From Psychroflexus curvus (GTDB taxonomy: Bacteria > Bacteroidota > Bacteroidia > Flavobacteriales > Flavobacteriaceae): 64,000 nt of DNA. Shown here in pieces: positions 35,039-43,879 of the stretch (within the stretch, counting starts at the first letter, position 1; each line of letters starts with the position of its first letter). The notes beneath the pieces were generated by a model. That model had not been told where the DNA came from and did not search any database. It saw only the letters and a list, made by a program, of their open reading frames with translations. Made by a program: the position numbers and the translations under genes. The stretch covers positions 124,001 to 188,000 of the forward strand of contig NZ_JAIQZF010000003.1 in the NCBI RefSeq assembly GCF_020164585.1, given 5' to 3'.

Positions 35039-36496
35039 TTAATGTTTTTCAATTAATTCAGATACCAATTTACCTGAAATCAATGCTGGTGGAACCCCTG
35101 GACCTGGAACAGTAAGCTGACCAGTAAAATATAAATTTTTTACCTTTTTACTTTTTAGTTTTGGTCTTAAGAAAGCTGTTTGGAGTAAGGTATTTGCCAT
35201 TCCATAAGCATTCCCTTTGTATGAATTATAATCTTTCACAAAGTCATTCACACAAAAGGACTTTTTAAATATAATATTTTTTTGAACATCCTGATTAGTA
35301 AGAGATTCAAATCTGGTCATGATTTTGTTAAAATAAGTTTCTCTAAGCTCTTCAGTGTCTTCTACACCCGGTGCAATGGGGATTAAAAAGAATCCGTTTT
35401 CATGACCCTCCGGTGCTGTAGTTGGGTCTGTTTTGGATGTGAAATTGGCATAAAATAAAGGTTCTTCAGGCCACCTGGGGGTGGTGTAAATATCTTTAGC
35501 ATGCTCATTGAAATCAACATCGAAAAATAAATTATGATGCTTTATGTTCTTGAGTTTTTTATCAAAACCGATGTAAAATAATAAAGAAGAAGGGGCGAAG
35601 ACTTTCTTATCCCAATACTCTTCTGAATATTGACGGTGTTGTTGATCTAATAAGGTCTCCGTATGATGATAATCGGCTCCCGAAAGAATGACATCAAATT
35701 TTTTAAACTCACCATTTATTTCTAAAGCTTTTGCAATCTTATTTTCAACATGGATTTTATCTATAGTTGCATTTGTATTTAGTTTGACTCCCAAAGATTC
35801 TGCCAGTTTTACCATGCCAGCTATGACCTCATGAAACCCACCTCTAGGGTGCCAGGTTCCTAATCCAAAGTCAGCATAATTCATGAAATTGTAGAAGGAA
35901 GGCGTTTCGCTTGGTTTAGCTCCCAGAAATAAAACAGGAAATTTTAAAATCTGTTTTAATTTATCACTTTTGAATTCCTTTTCAACATCTTTATCTACAG
36001 TGCTAAAAAATTCACCGAGTTTCGTTATGGTTTTTGGCGTGACCAGTTCTAAAGGAGAGACACCGGGCTTGTACACCAAATCTTTGATGGCAATATCATA
36101 ATTCTTTCGAGCATTACCGATAAATTTCTTCAGCTTTTTAGCTCCGTTTTCTTCTTCACGATCAAATATTTTATAAATCTTTTCAAGGCTATCTCCAATT
36201 TCAATGGTTTCTCCACCTTCAAAAACAACCTGGTAGCCAGGATCTAATCTATCCAGCTCATAATAGTCAGATGGTTTTTTCCCAAAGTCTGCAAAAAAGC
36301 GTTCAAAAACATCTGGCATCCAATACCAGGATGGTCCCATATCGAAAGTAAAACCATTTTCTTTGAAGCGTCTTGCTCTGCCGCCAAGGCTATCATTTTT
36401 TTCAAATACTTCAACTGTATTGCCTTGTTTAGCTAAATAACATGCTGCTGCTAATGATGAAAAGCCGGAGCCAATTACTGCAATCGATTTACTCAT
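35039..36496 (-). CDS. crtI: Phytoene desaturase
   Basis: A 485-aa FAD-dependent enzyme: the N-terminal Rossmann segment SIAVIGSGFSSLAAACYLAK, then GGRARRF and FDMGPSWYWMPD; a C-terminal LYFTGQLTVPGPGVPPALIS. It introduces the double bonds that turn phytoene into lycopene or neurosporene. It begins 1 nt after the merR stop. It is distinguished from crtD by the GPSWYWMPD and VPGPGVPP versions of the motifs, which are typical of flavobacterial CrtI. Confidence 0.92.
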   Translation of the reverse strand: MSKSIAVIGSGFSSLAAACYLAKQGNTVEVFEKNDSLGGRARRFKENGFTFDMGPSWYWMPDVFERFFADFGKKPSDYYELDRLDPGYQVVFEGGETIEIGDSLEKIYKIFDREEENGAKKLKKFIGNARKNYDIAIKDLVYKPGVSPLELVTPKTITKLGEFFSTVDKDVEKEFKSDKLKQILKFPVLFLGAKPSETPSFYNFMNYADFGLGTWHPRGGFHEVIAGMVKLAESLGVKLNTNATIDKIHVENKIAKALEINGEFKKFDVILSGADYHHTETLLDQQHRQYSEEYWDKKVFAPSSLLFYIGFDKKLKNIKHHNLFFDVDFNEHAKDIYTTPRWPEEPLFYANFTSKTDPTTAPEGHENGFFLIPIAPGVEDTEELRETYFNKIMTRFESLTNQDVQKNIIFKKSFCVNDFVKDYNSYKGNAYGMANTLLQTAFLRPKLKSKKVKNLYFTGQLTVPGPGVPPALISGKLVSELIEKH

Positions 36497-36497
36497 T

Positions 36498-37397
36498 TTA
36501 TAAATTTAATGTCAATTCTGAAATATCCCTAAATGCTCTAATTCCTTCTGGAAGTTTTGTGTTATTTTCTAATAATTCTTTAGATTTTTTGCCGAGTAAC
36601 CAATATTCGCATCTTCCATCTGGGCATATATGCACCTTAAAGTCATCAAGGTATTGCTTCAAATTGTCAGGTTTTACAGTAAGATAACTCACGAAAATTG
36701 TATTATCATATAAAGTGGAAAGATAGGTCAAATCTTCCATAGGAAGACTTTGGCCAAGAAATATTACTTTATATCCATGTGATAAGATTTCATAATTAGC
36801 ATAGAATAAACCTATGTCATGAATTTCTTCATCAGGAAGGAATAACACAAAGACTTTATCTGTTTTGGAAGCCTGTTCTTTTTGAAGACTTTCAATATTG
36901 ATAAAGAGTTTTTGCTTAACCAGATTGGAAATAAACTGCTCGTGGGCAGGAGTAATAGTTCCAGCTTGCCATAGCATACCAATCTCAATCATAAGTGGAA
37001 TAAAAACTTCCTCGTAAATTTCTGAAAAAGTTTTATTGGTAAGAAGGTTATCATAAGTTCTTAAAAATAAGGGCTGATCAAAATTCATCATAGCCACCTT
37101 CATAGATTTCAAAGCTCTGTTTGAATTACTCTTACTCGTGGTGATACTTTGAACAAGTTCAGAAATTTCTCCATCATCCAACTTGGAAATGCGTGAAATT
37201 TTATATCCATTCTCATTTAAAAACGCAATATTTAAAATTTTCTGAAGTCCGGTGACTCCGTAATTTCTAATATTGGTTTCGGTGCGTTCAGGTTGTAGAA
37301 CACTGTACCGTTTCTCCCACATACGTATGGTATGTGCCTTAATACCGCTCAACGATTCTAAATCTTTAATGCTGAAATTTTGTTTAATGTTTCCCAT
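36498..37397 (-). CDS. MerR-family regulator with B12-binding domain (CarH/LitR-like)
   Basis: The ATG at 37397 gives 299 aa. A MerR helix-turn-helix occupies about 7-75 (FSIKDLESLSGIKAHTIRMW, EKRYSVLQPER). A helical cap follows with WQAGTITPAHEQF, then a Rossmann-like domain with the EIHDIG motif, fitting the E/DxHxxG cobalamin ligand motif. CarH-type proteins bind adenosylcobalamin, repress crt genes in the dark and release DNA on light. It is the first gene of the crt operon, as in other flavobacteria. B12 and light control is inferred from motifs; some relatives act without B12. Confidence 0.85.
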   Translation of the reverse strand: MGNIKQNFSIKDLESLSGIKAHTIRMWEKRYSVLQPERTETNIRNYGVTGLQKILNIAFLNENGYKISRISKLDDGEISELVQSITTSKSNSNRALKSMKVAMMNFDQPLFLRTYDNLLTNKTFSEIYEEVFIPLMIEIGMLWQAGTITPAHEQFISNLVKQKLFINIESLQKEQASKTDKVFVLFLPDEEIHDIGLFYANYEILSHGYKVIFLGQSLPMEDLTYLSTLYDNTIFVSYLTVKPDNLKQYLDDFKVHICPDGRCEYWLLGKKSKELLENNTKLPEGIRAFRDISELTLNL

Positions 37398-37416
37398 GAT
37401 TTTATATAACAATAGT

Positions 37417-37424
37417 CAAAAATA
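37417..37424 (-). promoter_or_regulatory. Possible -7 box of the crt operon (TATTTTTG)
   Basis: On the minus strand TATTTTTG exactly fits TAnnTTTG, 19 nt upstream of the merR ATG at 37397. No good -33 element is seen at the normal distance. It supports the internal ATG start. Confidence 0.35.
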
Positions 37425-37633
37425 GACATAATAATGATACTTTGTTTAAAAAATCAAGTTAAAACTTAAACAAATAAACTTAAAAATGGGTGAAGCCAAA
37501 TTCTGAAGTCTAAATTTTATTGGGAAATGTACAGAGTTTGCTGGTTTGCACAGGCTTTCTTAATCAGATAAAAAATCTGATTAAACAAACCAAACAGGGT
37601 TAAAGCTATTTCATTTTTTTATTTAACTCACTA

Positions 37634-37662
37634 CCTGCCTTTGCCAAGGAACGCAGGCAGGC
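37634..37662. repeat. Palindromic GC-rich repeat CCTGCCTTTGCCAAGG...
   Basis: CCTGCCT and AGGCAGG flank TTGCCAAGGAACGC. The same core occurs at 48643 and 48913. Located between map and the crt operon. Confidence 0.6.
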
Positions 37663-37670
37663 TCACTACT

Positions 37671-38489
37671 CTATAGCAAAGAAACATCAAGTCTATAAGG
37701 ATCTTCTTCTTTGGTTTCTATACCTAAAGCTTCATGGACATAATCAAACGTGGAGAGCAGTCTGGGTTGACCGTCTATTAAAGCCACATCATGTTCAAAA
37801 TGGATACTTGGCTTACCGTCTGAAGTTAGAATTGTCCATCCGTCTGGTAATTGTTTTATGCGTTTGGTTCCCAGGTTAATCATGGGCTCTATGGCAACCG
37901 TCATGCCTTCTGTAAACTTTTTGCCACGTCCTCTTTTGCCATAATTAGGCATTTGCGGATCTTCGTGCATTGTTTTGCCTAAGCCATGTCCCACGAGTTC
38001 CCTCACAACGCCATAACCATGTTGCTCGGTGTATTTCTGGATGGCATAACCAACATCTCCAACTCGGTTACCCGCTACAAACTGGGCAATCCCTTTATAA
38101 AGCGACTCTTTGGTGATGCGAATAAGTTGTTTTACATCTTCATCAACTTCGCCCACTTCAAAAGTGTAGGCATGGTCTCCGTAGTATTCATTTTTGATAG
38201 CTCCACAATCAACCGATAGGATATCCCCTTCCTCCAAAGCTTTGTTATTTGGGATCCCATGAACAACTTGTGCATTTGGGCTTACACACAAGGTATTTGG
38301 AAAATCATAAAGACCAAGAAATCCGGGAACAGCTCCATGATCTCTGATAAAGGCTTCAGCCAATTTATCGAGATGTAAGGTTGTAACTCCCGGCTTTATT
38401 TCTTTTGCAATCATGCCAAGGGTTTTGGATACAATCTGTGCACTTTCATGCATAAGTTTTATTTCTTCTCTTGTCTTTGTAATTATCAT
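37671..38489 (-). CDS. map: Type I methionine aminopeptidase
   Basis: A 272-aa protein. Metal-binding residues are visible in SVDCGAIKNEYYGDHAYTFE (both Asp), in the His of LVGHGLGKTMHEDPQ, and in the Glu of VAIEPM and FEHDVAL. It removes the initiator Met from nascent proteins in the cytoplasm. Last gene of the gpmI-thioredoxin-HAD-map unit; its ATG directly follows the HAD stop. Confidence 0.95.
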   Translation of the reverse strand: MIITKTREEIKLMHESAQIVSKTLGMIAKEIKPGVTTLHLDKLAEAFIRDHGAVPGFLGLYDFPNTLCVSPNAQVVHGIPNNKALEEGDILSVDCGAIKNEYYGDHAYTFEVGEVDEDVKQLIRITKESLYKGIAQFVAGNRVGDVGYAIQKYTEQHGYGVVRELVGHGLGKTMHEDPQMPNYGKRGRGKKFTEGMTVAIEPMINLGTKRIKQLPDGWTILTSDGKPSIHFEHDVALIDGQPRLLSTFDYVHEALGIETKEEDPYRLDVSLL

Positions 38490-38912
38490 TTATAGCTGTT
38501 TAAAAATAGATTCAAAAAATCCTTTCTTTTTGTTTTTTAATTCTTCTAGCTCTTTATCCTTTCCTATTAATTCCCTGTAAATTTCTCCCCAGCCTGGAAA
38601 TCCACCAATATTCCTGTCGTCTATGAAAATATCAGCATTTATTTTTCTACTGATATTGTCTGCATATTCTTCTTCAGGATAACTTTTATTGACCGCATAA
38701 AACTCAAGGCCGTGTTTTCGGCAAAATTCTACAGCTTCTTCCAGCCTTTCATCAGATCTATACGTCCAAAGAATGAGAATAAAACCCTTTTTTTGAAGCT
38801 TTTTTAGAGTTTCAAAGGCAAACAACATGGGTTTACCAATAGAAGGGTAATTATTTTCTACTATGGTTCCGTCAAAGTCAATAGCTAAAATCGGTCTTTC
38901 GGATGAAAACAT
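38490..38912 (-). CDS. Small HAD-like hydrolase (BT_0820-like)
   Basis: A 140-aa HAD-fold protein with motif I DFDGTI (residues 11-16), a LWTYRS motif II with Thr, and motif IV IDDRNIGG. It lacks a cap domain, so it may act on a large substrate or a protein. Its substrate is unknown. It lies between a thioredoxin-like gene (8 nt upstream) and map (0 nt). Confidence 0.85.
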   Translation of the reverse strand: MFSSERPILAIDFDGTIVENNYPSIGKPMLFAFETLKKLQKKGFILILWTYRSDERLEEAVEFCRKHGLEFYAVNKSYPEEEYADNISRKINADIFIDDRNIGGFPGWGEIYRELIGKDKELEELKNKKKGFFESIFKQL

Positions 38913-38920
38913 AAGGTCTT

Positions 38921-39484
38921 TTAAAAATCGTAAACGTGTTTGTAATCTTCTTTTGAGAAAATTTTGAGAAGATCTTTTTCGAGAGTTTCTTGAGGAAATT
39001 CTACAAAACGATTGAGTTCATTCCCGTTAGTGTCATAGACTATTAGTGTAGGAACGTTGAAAACATTGAGCTTTTCCCTTTCTACTTCTGAGACATTGGG
39101 CACAATTTTATCTCTGTCCACACCAACAATTCTCAAGTTATCTAGATTAAAATCAGCCTGATTTAATATTTTGATTAAATGAGGAAATTCTCTCCGGCTA
39201 TCTGGACACCAGGTTCCCATATACACTGAAATATGAAACTCACTGTTCTTTAATTCTGATTTGATTTGAACAATAACTTCAGCTTTTGGAGTATAACTTT
39301 CATATCCTGAGTTGAACCAGGTTTTGTTGACTGTGGACTTCAATTCTTCTAAATTGAAATCACCAAGCATAAGTTTATAATCTTGTAAATCTGTTTTACC
39401 CTCGGCAGCAAATTCAGAAGAAATGAAACTTGAAAATCCCAGGCTCAGACCGAGGATAATAAACAGGCTAACTAATTTGTTCAT
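38921..39484 (-). CDS. Exported thioredoxin-family protein
   Basis: A 187-aa protein with a signal peptide (KLVSLFIILGLSLGFSSFIS) and a thioredoxin-like fold. The active-site segment is GTWCPDSRREFPH: only the first Cys is present, so it is not a standard CxxC reductase. The WCPDSRRE form is common in Bacteroidota periplasmic thioredoxin-like proteins. It overlaps the gpmI 3' end by 4 nt and is co-transcribed. Its partner is unknown. Confidence 0.85.
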   Translation of the reverse strand: MNKLVSLFIILGLSLGFSSFISSEFAAEGKTDLQDYKLMLGDFNLEELKSTVNKTWFNSGYESYTPKAEVIVQIKSELKNSEFHISVYMGTWCPDSRREFPHLIKILNQADFNLDNLRIVGVDRDKIVPNVSEVEREKLNVFNVPTLIVYDTNGNELNRFVEFPQETLEKDLLKIFSKEDYKHVYDF

Positions 39485-41001
39485 GATAATAATGAGTTTT
39501 GAGTCATAAGATCTGGTTTCTTAATATCCATCAAATCTAAAATGGTAGGAGCGATATCTCCCAGTATGCCATCTTTTATGGATTTGATGTCCTTGTCTAC
39601 CAAAATGAAAGGAACTGGATTTGTCGTGTGAGCTGTATTTGGTGAGCCGTCTTCATTCACCATCGTTTCACTATTTCCATGATCTGCGATAACAATAACT
39701 GAATAGTCTTGTTTTTCAGCTTCAGTCACTACTTCTTTAAGGCATTCATCTACGGTTTCACAAGCCTTTACAGCAGCATCAAAATCTCCAGTATGTCCTA
39801 CCATATCTGGATTAGCAAAGTTTAAGCAAATAAAATCCCCATTTTGTTCAGAAATTTCTTTTACAAGCTTGTCTTTTAACTCATAAGCACTCATTTCTGG
39901 CTGTAAATCGTATGTGGCTACTTTTGGAGAATTCACCATAATGCGCTTTTCATCTCTAAAAGGTTCTTCTCTGCCTCCAGAAAAGAAAAAAGTAACGTGC
40001 GGATATTTTTCAGTTTCTGCAGCGCGTATTTGAGATTTACCGGTGTATTCCAGTACCTCTCCTAGCGTTGCTTTGATGTTTTCTTTTTTATAGACAACAT
40101 TGATGTTTTTGAAGGTGTCATCATATTTCGTCATGGTGACATAGTATAAAGGAATGGACTTCATGTCATTTTCTGGAAAATCTTCCTGACTTAGAGCCTG
40201 TGTAAGCTGTCTTCCACGGTCGGTTCTAAAATTGAAGAAAATCACGACATCACCTTCAGCTATTTTTGCAACGGGCTCTTCATTTGCAGTAACAGCAATT
40301 GGTTTTATAAATTCATCCGAAATACCATCATCATAGCTTTTCTGTAAAGTTTCCAGTGGGTTTTCTGTATAAGTTTCTGCTTCGCCCTTAACGATTAGAT
40401 CGTAGGCTTTTTCTACTCTTTCCCAGCGCTTATCCCTGTCCATTGCATAGTATCTTCCAATGATACTTGCCAGTTGGGTGTCGGTTTTTTCAAAATGAGG
40501 CATAAGTTCTTCAATAAAGCCTTTGCCAGAATGTGGGTCAACATCTCTACCATCTGTAAAGGCATGAACATATTTTTTTGAAATTCCGTAGTCCTGGGCT
40601 GCAGTGACTAAACCTTTAAGGTGTTTGATATGAGAATGAACTCCACCATCGCTCACTAATCCTAGAAAATGTACAGCTTTATCGTTGTTCTTGGCATAAT
40701 TAAAAGCTTGTTCTAAAACAGGCTCATCTTTAAGCGTGTTTTTTTCTACAGCTCTGTTGATTTTGACTAAATCCTGATATACGATTCTTCCTGCACCAAG
40801 ATTCATGTGACCAACTTCAGAATTCCCCATTTGTCCCTCAGGTAAGCCAACGTTCAATCCGTCAGTTCTTAAAGTGGCATGTGGATATTTTTTATATAAG
40901 CTTTCCATGAAAGGAGTCTTTGCTTTGTCTACTGCAGAAATTTCTTTGGAAGGAGAAATGCCCCAGCCATCTAATATTGTTAATATGACTTTTTTGCCCA
41001 T
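39481..41001 (-). CDS. gpmI: 2,3-bisphosphoglycerate-independent phosphoglycerate mutase
   Basis: A 506-aa alkaline-phosphatase-superfamily enzyme: LTILDGWGIS (metal-binding Asp), the catalytic Ser segment MGNSEVGHMNLGAG, DGRDVDPHSG, RYYAMDRDKRWERV, NFRTDRGRQLTQAL and VIADHGNSETM near the end. It interconverts 3- and 2-phosphoglycerate in glycolysis and gluconeogenesis with Mn2+. First gene of a four-gene unit ending with map. Confidence 0.97.
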   Translation of the reverse strand: MGKKVILTILDGWGISPSKEISAVDKAKTPFMESLYKKYPHATLRTDGLNVGLPEGQMGNSEVGHMNLGAGRIVYQDLVKINRAVEKNTLKDEPVLEQAFNYAKNNDKAVHFLGLVSDGGVHSHIKHLKGLVTAAQDYGISKKYVHAFTDGRDVDPHSGKGFIEELMPHFEKTDTQLASIIGRYYAMDRDKRWERVEKAYDLIVKGEAETYTENPLETLQKSYDDGISDEFIKPIAVTANEEPVAKIAEGDVVIFFNFRTDRGRQLTQALSQEDFPENDMKSIPLYYVTMTKYDDTFKNINVVYKKENIKATLGEVLEYTGKSQIRAAETEKYPHVTFFFSGGREEPFRDEKRIMVNSPKVATYDLQPEMSAYELKDKLVKEISEQNGDFICLNFANPDMVGHTGDFDAAVKACETVDECLKEVVTEAEKQDYSVIVIADHGNSETMVNEDGSPNTAHTTNPVPFILVDKDIKSIKDGILGDIAPTILDLMDIKKPDLMTQNSLLS

Positions 41002-41052
41002 TGGATAATTTTTTTGCTAAAATAAGAATTATTGTCAGATACGTGGTTGTGT

Positions 41053-41805
41053 TTAAGAAGGCATTAGACTTGGGTTAATTCCTAGCCCATAGTTTCTAAA
41101 ATAGGAATCCATAAAGGAATTTGACATATAGGATTTACCTTCAAATTCTAATTTATTCCAGGCTTTTCTATACTTGTTTCGAGATTGTAGTTCTAGATAG
41201 GTTTTAGCTTTTGGGGCGTAAGTGTAATGCCAGGGCTCATAATTAAACCCTGTTCGACGTTCATCTCGAGTATACACCAATTCAAATCCGAAATCACTGC
41301 TATGTGTCTTCATCCATGTTTTCATTTTTGAAAATGCAGCATCCCCATGATAATGTTCTCGTAGAAGTAAATCACCTCCCGGTGCTAAAACGGATTCATC
41401 AATTAAATCTATATCTGTGCCCCAGTGATGACGAGAAGTGCCAGGAATAGAGGAGTAAGTCATTATTTCTGAAATAGCTTCAGCTGGAGTTTTTGTTTCT
41501 ACAAAGTGTTTAAATTTCCATTCCCAAATTTCTTTTTGGCGTTCAAAACTTCTATAACCCGATACAATCTTTAATGCGATGTCCTCTTTTAAAGCTTCAG
41601 CTTTCATCAAACAAAAAGCCTGATAGGTTTCTTCTTCAAGCAAAATGAATTCTGATTTAAGATGGGACTGACTTAAGCCCAGGAGATTTTCAACTGTGAT
41701 ATCTTTACTGTTAAAAAAATTAATGAATTCAGAACTCAATTGAAGTTGAGATCCTATGCCAGCTAAAACAGTCGTCTTTAAAAATCTTTTTCGATTCATT
41801 TTCAA
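41053..41805 (-). CDS. M15-family D-Ala-D-Ala carboxypeptidase-like protein
   Basis: A 250-aa protein with an N-terminal signal (NRKRFLKTTVLAGIG, which resembles a twin-arginine motif) and a VanY/M15 peptidase domain: SGYRSFERQKEIW, the zinc ligands in SRHHWGTDIDLID, and EPWHYTY. It trims peptidoglycan peptides in the periplasm. Its start overlaps the preceding GNAT gene by 4 nt. Tat export is suggested only by the motif. Confidence 0.88.
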   Translation of the reverse strand: MKMNRKRFLKTTVLAGIGSQLQLSSEFINFFNSKDITVENLLGLSQSHLKSEFILLEEETYQAFCLMKAEALKEDIALKIVSGYRSFERQKEIWEWKFKHFVETKTPAEAISEIMTYSSIPGTSRHHWGTDIDLIDESVLAPGGDLLLREHYHGDAAFSKMKTWMKTHSSDFGFELVYTRDERRTGFNYEPWHYTYAPKAKTYLELQSRNKYRKAWNKLEFEGKSYMSNSFMDSYFRNYGLGINPSLMPS

Positions 41806-42245
41806 CTTAGTCTTTTATACATCACATAATGCGGACCTACATCTGGGATATGAAACTCATCCGAAATGACTTCAAAATCCAGTTTTTTGTAAAAATTCAC
41901 TGCAATTTCTCTGGCGTTACACCAGATTACTTCCACATTTCTACTTCTTAGCTCATTTTCAGAAAAGCTGGCCAATTTTCTTCCAATGTTTTTTTTTCGA
42001 TGCTCAGGATCCACTGCCATCCCTCTCAGCTGGTATTGAGATAGATTAGAGAGTTGATCTGTACTTGCAAGGAATAAACTTAAAACACCAACGCATTTAG
42101 AATCTATAAAAGCACCAATGTGTTTGGTGCTTTTTAGATGGTCTCCTTTCATGTGGCTGGAATTTCTTGGTCTTCCTTGCCTTAAAACAAGATGCCTTAA
42201 GTCTATGGTTTCACCGGAAGAAATATATTTGATTTCAACAGGCAC
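41802..42245 (-). CDS. GNAT-family acetyltransferase
   Basis: A 147-aa protein with the GNAT acetyl-CoA core LRGMAVDPEHRKKNIGRKLA and C-terminal NFYKKLDFEV. Substrate unknown. It lies 2 nt behind clpP and overlaps the M15 peptidase gene by 4 nt, forming a three-gene operon. Confidence 0.85.
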   Translation of the reverse strand: MPVEIKYISSGETIDLRHLVLRQGRPRNSSHMKGDHLKSTKHIGAFIDSKCVGVLSLFLASTDQLSNLSQYQLRGMAVDPEHRKKNIGRKLASFSENELRSRNVEVIWCNAREIAVNFYKKLDFEVISDEFHIPDVGPHYVMYKRLS

Positions 42246-42247
42246 GT

Positions 42248-42796
42248 TTAGGATAAAATGCCATCAACGATGCCATAGTCTAAAGACTCCTGAGCGCTCA
42301 TCCAATAATCACGCTTAAAATCTTTCATCACTTTATCAAAGTCTTGTCCACAATTGTCTGCAAGAATTTGAGCACTCAATTCTTTGATTTTCAGGATTTC
42401 CTGAGCTTGGATTTCAATATTGGAAGCTTGTCCCTGAGCACCACCCATTGGTTGGTGGATCATGATCTTGGCATGAGGTTGTATAAAACGCTTTCCTTTT
42501 TCACCACCAGACATCAAAATAGATCCCATAGAGGCAGCCAACCCACTACAGATTGTTGATACCGAGCTTTTTAAAGATTTCATGGTGTCATAAATCGCAA
42601 AGCCATCAGTAACATAACCTCCTGGACTGTTGATGTAAAATTGAATTTCATCATTGCTTTCCATGTCCAAATACATCAGTCTGTCGATGATATGCTTTGC
42701 ACTTTTACCGTCTACCTGACCGTTAAGGAAGACTTTCCTTTGTTCTAAAAATTTTCTATCTATCAGATCTTGAACTTTTCCTGACTTATCGCTCAT
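42248..42796 (-). CDS. clpP: ATP-dependent Clp protease proteolytic subunit
   Basis: A 182-aa serine peptidase with nucleophile Ser in CSGLAASMGS, catalytic His in HQPMGG and the YGIVDGIL C-terminal Asp region. An IYDTMKSL helix and FYINSPGG precede these. With ClpX or ClpA it degrades tagged and damaged proteins. Shorter at the N-terminus than E. coli ClpP, which has a propeptide. No clpX is adjacent here. Confidence 0.95.
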   Translation of the reverse strand: MSDKSGKVQDLIDRKFLEQRKVFLNGQVDGKSAKHIIDRLMYLDMESNDEIQFYINSPGGYVTDGFAIYDTMKSLKSSVSTICSGLAASMGSILMSGGEKGKRFIQPHAKIMIHQPMGGAQGQASNIEIQAQEILKIKELSAQILADNCGQDFDKVMKDFKRDYWMSAQESLDYGIVDGILS

Positions 42797-42894
42797 AATA
42801 TTTTTTTTGAAGTGTAAAAATAAAATTATATTCCTAAAGGAAACCTATTATTTGAAGAGTATTAACGAAACACTAGGTTGGTGAATCATAACAT

Positions 42895-42922
42895 TAAAAA
42901 AGGCCTTCTGAAAAGGCCTTCT
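42895..42922 (-). terminator. Terminator of the msrB-collagen-like unit
   Basis: Two AAGGCCTT palindromes separated by 5 nt form an 8-bp stem; on the minus strand TTTTTAA follows. It lies 19 nt past the stop of the collagen-like gene. Confidence 0.75.
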
Positions 42923-42940
42923 TAAAAAGTAATATGTTGC

Positions 42941-43483
42941 TTACTTTACTTTCAATACTTTTGCATCAGGCATAGCCTGCATAAGTGCTTCGTAACTGTT
43001 TAGATCTGGATTGTTTTCAGCATAGGCTGCGGGTATAATAGCTATTCTAAACACTTGATTAAACAAGTACGCATTTGCCTCTGCATCGGTAAAGCTTCTA
43101 AAATCAACATTCCCATCTAAAAAGATATTGACATCAAAGTAAGTATGGTTGTAGTTGTAAACCAATTGATTTCCTCCGTCAAAGAAAAAACTATTTGGTA
43201 AAGGTGTCCAAACATCTACTGATTCGCCATTATCTTGTATGACTTCTTCCAATAAATAAACCTGAACGACATCACTTTCAAAAACTTCAACCTCACTTGG
43301 AGGAAATTCGTATAAAAATGAGTAGCCATTTTCTGCTGTAAAATCTCCTTCAATTTCTAAAATGGTTCCTAATAAAGCGTCGCCTGTTTCACCCATAGGG
43401 CCGACGGGACCAACTGGTCCTCTTTCTCCTTCGCAACTTACCATAACAAAGATAAGGGCAAGTAATAAACTTATTTTTTTCAT
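42941..43483 (-). CDS. Lipoprotein with short collagen-like repeat
   Basis: A 180-aa protein: lipoprotein signal MKKISLLLALIFVMVSCEGE, then Gly-X-Y triplets (GERGPVGPVGPMGETGD, about residues 19-35), then a beta-rich domain (about 40-180) without a known family. A collagen-like stalk of five to six triplets is short; many flavobacterial lipoproteins share this layout. Probably surface- or periplasm-exposed. Its start overlaps the msrB stop by 4 nt. Confidence 0.8.
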   Translation of the reverse strand: MKKISLLLALIFVMVSCEGERGPVGPVGPMGETGDALLGTILEIEGDFTAENGYSFLYEFPPSEVEVFESDVVQVYLLEEVIQDNGESVDVWTPLPNSFFFDGGNQLVYNYNHTYFDVNIFLDGNVDFRSFTDAEANAYLFNQVFRIAIIPAAYAENNPDLNSYEALMQAMPDAKVLKVK

Positions 43484-43878
43484 GAGTTTTGATTTTTAAA
43501 ATTAATACTGAGGGAGTTGACGCAGTAGCGTTTCCCAGTTTCTGTAGGACCATCATCAAAAATGTGGCCAATATGTCCACCACAATTGGAGCATAAGATT
43601 TCAATGCGCGTCATCCCAAAAGTGGTGTCTTTCTTATATTCAATTGCACCTTCTACAGAGCTATCAAAACTTGGCCAACCACAATTACTATCAAATTTTG
43701 AGGCACTATCAAATAAGAGTTCTCCACATCCATTACAGTAATACTTTCCATCTTCAAAATGGGTGTTGTATTTCCCGGAATGCGGTGGTTCGGTTCCTTT
43801 TTCTCTAAGGACATGGTATTCATTTTCAGAAAGCTTTTCTTTCCACTCCTGCTCGGTTATTTTTTTTTGATCCGACAT
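43480..43878 (-). CDS. msrB: Peptide-methionine (R)-S-oxide reductase, cytoplasmic copy
   Basis: A 132-aa MsrB. Zinc-binding CNGCG and CSNCGGHIGHIFDDG, substrate segment CGWPSFD and the catalytic Cys in KRYCVNSLS are visible. There is no signal peptide, so it is cytoplasmic. It reduces methionine-R-sulfoxide in proteins. It is followed by a collagen-like lipoprotein gene and preceded by a second, exported msrB. Confidence 0.95.
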   Translation of the reverse strand: MSDQKKITEQEWKEKLSENEYHVLREKGTEPPHSGKYNTHFEDGKYYCNGCGELLFDSASKFDSNCGWPSFDSSVEGAIEYKKDTTFGMTRIEILCSNCGGHIGHIFDDGPTETGKRYCVNSLSINFKNQNS

Positions 43879-43879
43879 A

